Of a DNA stretch of 64,000 nt, positions 56,901 to 64,000 are shown piece by piece (within the stretch, counting starts at the first letter, position 1; each line of letters begins with the position of its first letter). Made by a program: the position numbers and the translations under genes. The DNA lies in the NCBI GenBank assembly GCA_039707655.1, contig CM077674.1, positions 243,381,904 to 243,445,903 on the forward strand, given 5' to 3'. The notes under the pieces are model-generated. The model did not search any database, was not told the origin of the DNA, and saw only the letters and a list, made by a program, of their open reading frames with translations. Source of the DNA: Elymus sibiricus (lineage: Eukaryota > Streptophyta > Magnoliopsida > Poales > Poaceae).

Positions 56901-58330
56901 GCGTCGGGAGCCGGTGGCAAGTACTGGGTCTCCGCCCAATCGACGAGGAAGTCGGCCAACGCCTGCGACTTGATGGCGGTGCGAGGCTCGTAGAGGATGG
57001 TGTGGCTGGCTAGCTCGATGACCCACTTGGCGATCCGGCCAGAGGCATCCCGGCAGCCCATGATCTCGCCGAGGGGGGCCGTGCTCACCACTGTGATGGC
57101 GTGCTCTTGGAAGTACTGCCGGAGCTTCTTGGCGGCCAGGTAGACGCCGTAGCACATCTTTTGATAGTGGGGGTAGTTCTGCTTGGAGGTGGAGAGAACT
57201 TCGCTTAGGTAGTACACAGGGCGCTGGACCGGCTGTGCCTTGCCTTCCTCGGGGCGCTCCACTACCAGCACTACGATGACCACGCGGGTGGTCGCCGCGA
57301 TGTACATCAGGAGCGGCTCCTTCTCAGCCGGTGCGGCCAAGACGGGCGTGGTAGAGAGCATGCTCTTGAGGTCGCGAAAAGCTTCATCCGCCTGGTCGGA
57401 CCACTCGAACGGCGTCGTCTTCTTCATCAGCTGATATAGGGGCAGGGCCCTGTCCCCCAGCCGGCTGACGAACCGGCTGAGAGAGGCCAAGCAGCCGGTG
57501 AACTTCTGGACATCGCGCAGCCAGGCCGGCTTGCGCATGCAGTCGATGGCCTTGATGTTCTCCGGGTTGGCCTCGATGCCGCGCTCCGAGACGAGGAAAC
57601 CAAGGAGCTGGCCAGCCGGCACGCCGAAGACGCATTTCTCCGGGTTGAGCTTGATCTGGTACTGGCGCAGGTTTGCGAATGTCTCCCTGAGATCCTCAAG
57701 GAGGGTGAGGTGCTGCTTGGTCTTCACCACAATGTCGTCGACGTAGACGTGCACATTCCGGCCGATTTGCGGCAGGAGGCATTTCTGCATGCAGCGTTGG
57801 AAGGTGGCGCCGGCGTTCTTCAAGCCGAACGACATGGTGATGTAGCAATACGCCCCAAAGGGGGTGATGAAGGACGTCTTGAGGGCATCTGCCGGGTCCA
57901 GCATGATCTGGTGGTAGCCGGAGTAAGCGTCCATGAAGGACAGAAGCTCGCAGCCGGCCGTGGAGTCGATGACTTGGTCAATCCGGGGAAGGGCAAACGG
58001 GTCCTTGGGGCAGGCCTTGTTCAGGCTGGTGTAGTCTATACACATGCGCCAAGTGCCGTTCTTCTTCAGGACAAGGACCGGGTTGGCCAGACACTCGGGG
58101 TGGAACACCTCCATGATGAACCCGGCTCTGAGCAGCCGGGCGATCTCTTCGCCAATGGTTCTTCGCTTCTCCTCGGAGAAGCGGCGTAGCGGCTGCCGGA
58201 CCGGCTTGGCATCCGGCCAGACGTGGACTTTGTGCTCGGCGTACTTCCTCGGAACACCCGGCATGTCCTTGGGGGACCACGCAAAGATATCCCGATTCTC
58301 ACGGAGGAAGTCGACGAGCTCGCCTTCCTA
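56890..58330 (-). pseudogene. Reverse transcriptase of Tat element 2
   Basis: A long open frame with ANPVLVLKKNGTWRMCIDY, FALPRIDQVID, MDAYSGYHQIML, SFGLKNAGATFQR and the catalytic YVDDIVVKT. It continues through the thumb ([19 protein letters not shown]) and the connection region. A TAG (58328-58330) lies in the linker before the domain, and one extra G at the RNase H border ends the frame. The core appears intact. Confidence 0.9.
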
Positions 58331-58572
58331 TTTGCTGTTGAGGCCGGAGCCCACAACGACGAATTCGCTGGAGTCGGGGTTGGACGGGTCGAGCAAGACC
58401 TTCCTCGTGCCCTTGGCCGGCTTGAAGGACCCCTCGTCGGTCGGCTGCCTGAGCTGAGCCGGCATGACCGGCTGCTCGCCAGCCAGCGCGACAAGGCGGT
58501 CAAGCTGGCGCCTTTCCTCGGCGATGACCAGCGACTCGGCCAGCTTGGAGCCGGCTTTGGCGCACTCCAGGG

Positions 58573-61330
58573 ATTTTTTTGTAGTCGCCGGTGATGGTGA
58601 TGATGCCCTTGGGACCCGGCAGCTTCATCTTGAGGTAGGCGTAGTGCGGAACTGCCATGAACTTGGCCATGGCGGGCCGGCCCAAAAGCGCGTGGTAGGG
58701 ACTGGCGAGGTTGACCACTTCAAACCAGATCGGCTCTCGGCAGAAATGCGCGCTGGTGCCGAACAGCACGTCCAGCCGCACCCGGCCGATGGGGGAGCAA
58801 GAGGCGCTTGGCACGATGCCGTGGAACACCGTCTGGGTTGGCTGCAGCTGGCCCTCCTCGATGCCGAGCTTGACCATGGTGTCGCGGTAGAGGATGTTGA
58901 TGCTGCTGCCGCCATCGATCAGCACCCGCGAAAAGTGGCAGGTGCGCTTCTCAGCGACGAAGGTGGGGTCGAGGACGAGCGCGTAGCCACCCGGCGTGGG
59001 CATCACAGCCGAGTGATCCTCCCGGGTCCAGCTGACAGGACGGTCGGACCAGTGCATGTACTGGGGGACCGGGGGGACGACGGCGTTCACCTCGTGCTGG
59101 TACTCTCGCTTGCTGTGCTTGTCGTCGCCTTCGCTGGTGTAGACGACGTAGGCCGCGTCCTGCTGCGGATAGGGGTCGTTGGCGAGGGCGCCGGCTGCCA
59201 GAGGCAGCGGAGGAGGCAGAAGCGGCGGCTGCTGCAGGCCGGCCCCGGGTGGCGGGGGTGGAAGGTTGCCCTTCAATAGACGCTGGGTGAAGCTGCACTG
59301 CCGGAGCGTGTGCGTCGACGGCTTCGCGCCGCTGTGGTTCTTGCAGGGGGCGTTGAGCATCTGCTCGAAAGACAGCTTGGGCTGCCAGGTGGCCTTGCCG
59401 GTGCGCGGACGCTGGCCGGCTGCTTGTTCAGCCTGCCGCTCCCATTCCACCGCGGCTACTTGCTGGTTGCTGTAGCGAGGAGCCGGCTGCTCAGCCTTCC
59501 GCTTGTTGTTGTTGTGGTTGTCTTGCCGGCGCTGGCTGGTTTCGCCCGCCGGCTTCGGGGTGGCTGGCTGGACCGGGACCGGCTTGCCATCAGCATCGAC
59601 TGTAATCTTTACACGCATCGCGGAGTCGGCCGTGGCGTACTTGTCCGCCACCGCCATGAGCTCCGCTAGGGTGTTCAGCTCGTCGCACATCAGGCGGTGC
59701 TTGAGCAGGGTGCCGTCTCGGCACCCATCGACGAAGTACTGGATGGCTTGCACCTCGTGGACGCCTTCGCAGGAGTTGCGCAACTCGGTCCACCGCGTGA
59801 GGAAGTCGCGGAGGGGCTCGCCCGGGTTCTGAACGCACATGGAGAGCTGGCGAGGCCGACCAGGACGCTTGTACGTGTTGGTGAAGTTGCGCACGAATGC
59901 ATCTTCGAAGTCTAGCCAGGAATTGACGCTGCCGGCCCTCAGGCTGTTAAGCCACGTCCGAGACGAGCCGAGCAGCATGAGGGGAACGTAGCGGACCGCC
60001 ACGCGCCGGTTGCCGCCGGCGATGCCGACAACCGTGGTGTAGTCGGTTAGCCAGTCCTCCGGCTTGTAGACGCCGTTGTACTTGGGGGAGTCACGGGGCA
60101 GCGAGAAGCCTCTGGGGAAGGGCTCCTCGCGGATGCGGGGACCGAAGCACGCCGGACCGACAGAGCTCTCCACCTCGAGAAGCGCGGACCGCGCCAGTCG
60201 GTCAATGCGGTGGCGGGCGTCGGTTTTGTCGTAGGGCTCGCGGGGACCCAGCCGGCTTGCGACGGGGCCGCGTGGCACCACGCCGGCGGAAGCCGGCCGG
60301 GGTTGTCGAGGCGGCGGGAGAGGAGGTTCCGGCCGCTGGGCACGGCCGTCACCGGCAGCCTTGTTGGCAACGCCATCGCCAGTGGCCGCGATGCGGTTGT
60401 GCCGGCTCCGGCTTGCCCGGTGCCGGCCAGAGCCGCGACTCGTCGAGCCAGCAGGGGAAGACGCCTGCTGCATGTCCCAAAGAGCCCTCTCCGGGTCTCT
60501 GGTTTTGCCTGAGGTGCAGGCGGACGGCTGGGCCGGGTCGAAACGCTGCTGCTGCTCGTTCGCCGCGGTGATGAGGTCGCGGATGCGCTGCTGCTGCAGC
60601 AGCAGCTCCTCGCCCTCCAGGAACTCGAGATCCGCCATGGCCGCCTGCACCGCGCGCATGTTCTTGACGGGTGTGTCGTAGATGGGCCGGCCTGCGCCTA
60701 GCGCGTGGCCGATTGCACCCCCACGGATTCACACCTCCGCAACCCGGCTGGGCTCAGCAGCGGTCGGTGTGAAGCCGTGCGCGCTATCGTACTCTCGCTG
60801 GTCGGACTCCAGCCGGCGTCGCGTTGCCGCGAGCTCCGTGGCCTAGAAAAGCAAATGCTCACGGTCCTCGTTGAGCTGAGCCGCCGCTGCCGCCGTGTCA
60901 GCGTCGGGCGTGATGGGGGCCCGCAGGCTCCGGATCGTCTTGTGGAGCGGGTCGGTGCGGCGATGAGGGGCCGCAGCCGCGGCAGCGGCGGCCGCGGCAG
61001 CCTTCTCCTTGGCGCGCGGGGAGCCGGAACTGGTGCCGATGGTTAGCACCTCCGCGCGAACGCAGAGGTTCGCGCCGTCGTCGGAGGCGGCGCAGCCAAC
61101 GGGGACGGGCGAATTGGTGAAGCTGTGTACCTTGCCAGGAAACACGTCGGGGACGAGCGCGATGAAGATGCGCAGCGCGCCGAATGGGACGACGAAGCAG
61201 CCTGTGGGGCAGGCGGCGTTCGCGTCTGATACGGCGCCGCAGCCAGCCGGGTTGGCCGCGCGAGGCGCACGGACCAAACCGTGCACGATGCGCTCGCCGG
61301 AGCTGGTGAAGGGCCTCGTCCGGAACTTGA
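58573..61330 (-). pseudogene. Gag and protease of Tat element 2
   Basis: The frame 60659-58500 holds the capsid domain (YNGVYKPEDWLTDYTTVVG, NSLRAGSVNSWLDFEDAFVR, PGEPLRDFLTRWTELRNS) and a Pro-rich spacer. The protease follows with RVLIDGGSSINILY (D-G-G) and YHALLGRPAMAKFMAV. In-frame TAG 60843-60845 and TGA 60729-60731 interrupt an N-terminal extension that reaches back towards the primer-binding site and includes a long Ala run (about 60975-61010). A run of seven A (plus-strand T at 58574-58580) shifts the frame after the protease. Confidence 0.82.
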
Positions 61331-61351
61331 CTCCGGTCGACGCCGCGAGCA

Positions 61352-61369
61352 GCCCCACGGTGGGAGCCA
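61352..61369 (-). promoter_or_regulatory. Primer-binding site of Tat element 2
   Basis: Minus strand TGGCTCCCACCGTGGGGC, two bases inside the 5' LTR, the same spacing as in element 1. Confidence 0.82.
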
Positions 61370-61371
61370 AC

Positions 61372-62352
61372 TGTCGTGGTGAAATCACGGCAGATGCCAT
61401 GAGATGGCTAAAAGTGGGGGGCTGCGTGAGGACGCCGGTAGGTTCCAAAAGCGAGGTTGGCACGCGCATGCGAGAGACACAAGACGTACCCAGGTTCGGG
61501 GCCCTCCGGGGAGGTAACACCTCTAGTCCTGCCGAGTGGGTTGATAGGCTCAGAGGCCACAATGGTTACAATGATGCTCCTGGAGCTGTTTGGGTGGAGG
61601 AGGCAGAAGGAGCTAAGTCTCCGTTCGGCCTCTCCTGTGTGTGTGTGTATGCGTCGGGGAAGAAGGAGTGAACTGACTGAACTAAATCGAACTGAACCGA
61701 ACCCCTCTGCATGGAGGCCTCCTGGGGGGTCTTATAGCTCGACCCCCCAGGGTTACATGGGTAAACTACGCGCGCCGGGACCCGGACGTCGGCGTCTGGA
61801 GCCGGCTGCGGGCCCGCCGGCTGCTGGGCCCCGCCGGCTGCGGCGCCCGAGGGCGGCGTGACACTGTGGCCCGTCGCTTCGAGCGTCACGGAGTGGACGG
61901 GGCGTGCGCGCTTCTGCAGAGGCGTACAAGAGTGGTCGGCACTTGCGCGCTTCTGCCGAGGCGTGCAGGAGTAGACGGCGCATGCGCGCTCTGCAGAGGC
62001 ATGCTGGAGTAGGCGGCTTCGCGGGGGGCTGCACTGGCGCGCTGGTGCTGACACCGGCCGTCGCGTCAACTGGGTTGGCAGCTTTGCCGGCGCGCCCTCC
62101 CAGGACGGATTGCACTGTAGCCATGTTCTCCCCTCGTGGGGGGTTGTCTTGTCGCCGGACGTGATGGGACGGCCGCCGACCTGTCGCCGGCCGGCTAGCG
62201 GCCAGCCGGACCCGGCCCAGGGCCGGGCCTAGCCGGCTAGCGTCGAGGAGCCGGCCGGTTCGCCAGCCGGCGGGGAGGGGCACGGGCTGCCCCGATGTTT
62301 TTGAAAAGGGGCTCCGGGTTCTTTCGCCTACCCGGGGGTCATCCCCCCGACA
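61372..62352 (-). repeat. 5' LTR of Tat element 2
   Basis: 981 bp with TGTCGT...CCGACA ends on the plus strand. Compared with 48575-49518 it has two extra segments of about 18-20 bp, one near 61825 (repeat of a GCCGGCTG unit) and one near 62240. Confidence 0.92.
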
Positions 62353-62357
62353 CCCTG
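62353..62357. repeat. Target-site duplication CCCTG, right
   Basis: Second copy of the duplication of Tat element 2; after it the Tekay-type pol frame resumes. Confidence 0.92.
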
Positions 62358-64000
62358 TTAGAGCTGTCGAGTTTGTTATCGACTTAAAACTAGGCACAAC
62401 TCCTATTGCGAAACGTCCTTATAAGATGCTGCCACATGAACTCCTTGAGCTTAAGGAGGAAATCGATAAATCACTTCGGAAAGGTTTCATTCGCCCAAGT
62501 TCCTCTGCCTGGGGAGCACCTTCTCTCTTTGTCAAGAAGAAAGATGGTACGAACCGATTGGTCCAAGATTACCGACCTATCAACCAGGCCACAATTCAGA
62601 ACAAATATCCGCTTCCTCAGATCAACGATCTGTATGATCAACTAGCTGGTTCCTCAGTATTCTGTAAACTTGACTTGAGGTTGGGTTACCACCAGATCCG
62701 AGTCCACGAAGAGAATATTCCCAAGACCGCCTTCGTTACTCGATATGGCTCATACGAGTACACTGTCATGTCTTTCGGCTTAACAAATGCTCCAGCAACG
62801 TTCTCCCGCCTGATGAATTATATCTCCATGGATTACCTCAACAAATTCATCGTGGTTTATCTGGATGATATCCTGGTATATTCCAAGAATAAGGAAGAAC
62901 ATGTTGAACATCTTCGTCTTGTTCTGGAAAAGCTTCAAGAGCATCAGCTATATGCCAAATATTCCAAGTGTGAATTCTGGTTATCTGAAGTGACCTACGT
63001 TGGACATGTGATTTCCAAGGATGGCATCGCTGTCAACCCAGAACGAGTTCAGGCTATTCTTGACTGGACTCCCCCGAAGAATGTCAAGCAAGTCAGGAGT
63101 TTTCTCGGACTCGCAAGCTATTGCCGTCGATTTGTCGAGAACTTCTCTAAGATTGCCAAGCCACTGACTAATCTGCTTCACAAAGGCGTTAAGTTTGAGT
63201 GGACAGACAAATGTCAAGAAAGTTTTCAAACACTTAAGGACAAACTGACTTCTGCACCAGTGCTTGCTCCTCCGGATTCTCGCAAGGAATTCGTCATTTA
63301 TTACGACGCCTCTCGTCAAGGATTAGGCTGTGTCCTGATGCAAGAGCGTAGAGTGATTGCTTATGCCTCGCGACAGTTGCGTCCTCATGAAGAGAATTAC
63401 CCTGTGCATGATCTTGAACTTGCTGCAGTGATATATGCATTGAAGCTGTGGCGACATTACCTCCTTGGTAATCGATGTGAAATATACACTGATCACCAAA
63501 GTCTGAAGTATTTGTTTACTCAGCCGGATCTTAATCTCCGCCAACAACGATGCTTGGAAACAATTATAGACTATGACTGCGGCATTTCTTATAGCCCTGG
63601 CAAAGCTAATGTGATGGCCGATGCCTTGAGCCGCAAGTCCTATTGTAACAACCTCATGGTTCAGCGAGCTCAACCCCATCTTTATGAAGAACTTCGCAAG
63701 TTGAACCTTCATATCGTTCCACAGGGTTCTCTTAATACCCTTGTTTTACAGCAAGATCTTGAGAAAGCTATTAAGTCTGCACAAGCAAAAGATGCTGAAG
63801 TTGATCAGATGAAAAGAGATCTTGACCTTGAAAAATCCAGAGATTTCTCGCTTGCAGAAGATGAAACCTTGTACTTCAGAGATCGCATTGTGGTACCTTG
63901 GTTCGAGCTTATGACGGACAAAGTTATGAAGGAGGCACATGATACACCACTATCTATTCATCCGGGTAGTACCAAGATGTATCGTGATCTTCATCAAAGG
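62358..64000 (+). CDS. Tekay/Del-type pol: RT, RNase H, start of integrase (partial)
   Basis: An open frame without stops to the window end, over 540 codons, continuing the frame left at 48574. RT motifs are [44 protein letters not shown] and the catalytic [10 protein letters not shown]. RNase H has [13 protein letters not shown] (Asp), [16 protein letters not shown] (Glu) and [10 protein letters not shown] (Asp), then MADALSRK. The integrase zinc-finger start shows H in EAHDTP and H in IHPGSTKM. Sites in view are intact; one conserved RT position reads DLRLGY where DLRSGY is usual. Confidence 0.93.

Larger units (their letters stand above)
48575..62352 (-). mobile_element. Complete Tat-lineage Ty3/gypsy element 2
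   Basis: 13,778 bp with LTRs 48575-49518 and 61372-62352, inserted in the Tekay-type gag-pol with a CCCTG duplication. On the minus strand it has gag, protease, RT, RNase H and integrase. On the plus strand, between integrase and the 3' LTR, lies a six-exon antisense gene. The protein sequences differ clearly from element 1 and the LTRs are unrelated, so it is a second family of the same lineage. It is the youngest event in this part of the nest. Confidence 0.92.
41634..64000 (+). mobile_element. Tekay/Del-type Ty3/gypsy element (interrupted, runs past window end)
   Basis: A plus-strand LTR retrotransposon with a 4105-bp 5' LTR (41634-45738), initiator-tRNA primer-binding site, an extra ORF, gag, protease, and then reverse transcriptase, RNase H and the start of integrase. 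It is split at 48574 by Tat element 2 and resumes at 62358 in the same reading frame. The flank before it reads ACTAA (41629-41633), the putative target-site duplication; the partner is outside the window. Whether it ends in a chromodomain, as Tekay elements do, cannot be seen. It inserted into the MULE protease gene. Confidence 0.85.

Noticed and set aside
58464..59279. Plus-strand open frame of 271 codons
   Set aside because: Opposite the protease and gag spacer of Tat element 2; no domain, shadow of that frame.
61009..61671. Plus-strand frame overlapping the 5' LTR of Tat element 2
   Set aside because: It spans leader and LTR, is opposite the gag N-terminal frame, and has no conserved motif.

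Overview
The window is plant nuclear DNA from a large, repeat-rich grass genome, most likely a Triticeae species (wheat, Aegilops, barley or rye). Supporting this are nested LTR retrotransposons with clean 5-bp target-site duplications, Sabrina-type LTRs beginning TGATACGTCTCCAACG, Tat-lineage and Tekay-type Ty3/gypsy elements, a CACTA end and a plant-type LINE tail. The species is an inference. I see no ordinary single-copy host gene. Nearly every coding stretch belongs to a transposable element, and most are broken by a few stops or frameshifts.

Layout. (1) 1-4.7 kb is a patchwork: Ty3/gypsy reverse-transcriptase fragments (minus strand), a scrap of LINE endonuclease, and an organelle-like segment carrying an intact plastid-type tRNA-Met(CAU) at 3864-3936, probably nuclear mitochondrial DNA. 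(2) 4.7-6.6 kb is unassigned, with an LTR-like stretch and an AT-rich motif array. (3) 6.6-26.1 kb holds two Sabrina-like 3' ends facing each other as an inverted pair: element A (minus, LTR about 6640-8122) and element B (plus, LTR from 23844). A solo LTR (8196-9759, duplication AATGC) sits in A. A complete 11.3-kb Tat-lineage element (11600-22895, duplication CATTC) sits in B, and a poly(A)-tailed LINE derivative (about 24825-25926) sits in B's LTR. (4) 26.14-26.7 kb is one CACTA terminus. (5) About 26.7-41.6 kb is a large Mutator-like element with two convergent multi-exon genes: a FAR1-type transposase (plus) and a very large protein with two Ulp1-type cysteine protease domains (minus). 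(6) From 41634 to beyond the window end is a Tekay/Del-type element with a 4.1-kb LTR, an extra ORF before gag, and gag-pol. It is split between protease and reverse transcriptase by (7) a second, 13.8-kb Tat-lineage element (48575-62352, duplication CCCTG).

How the genes work together. In each Tat-lineage element gag, protease, reverse transcriptase, RNase H and integrase lie on the minus strand, while a separate plus-strand (antisense) gene lies between pol and the 3' LTR. In the second element that gene can be read as six exons joined by canonical GT-AG introns in consistent phase. In the Mutator-like element the FAR1-type protein would bind DNA and transpose the element. The protease protein may act on SUMO or another ubiquitin-like modifier. 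MULEs carrying both gene types are known, but the two-protease architecture and a CAGTTA motif repeated in most of the introns and the spacer deserve a closer look.

Limits. Coordinates of splice sites, LTR ends and stop codons were read by eye. Family names are given only where the sequence pattern is distinctive, and no alignment or search was run.
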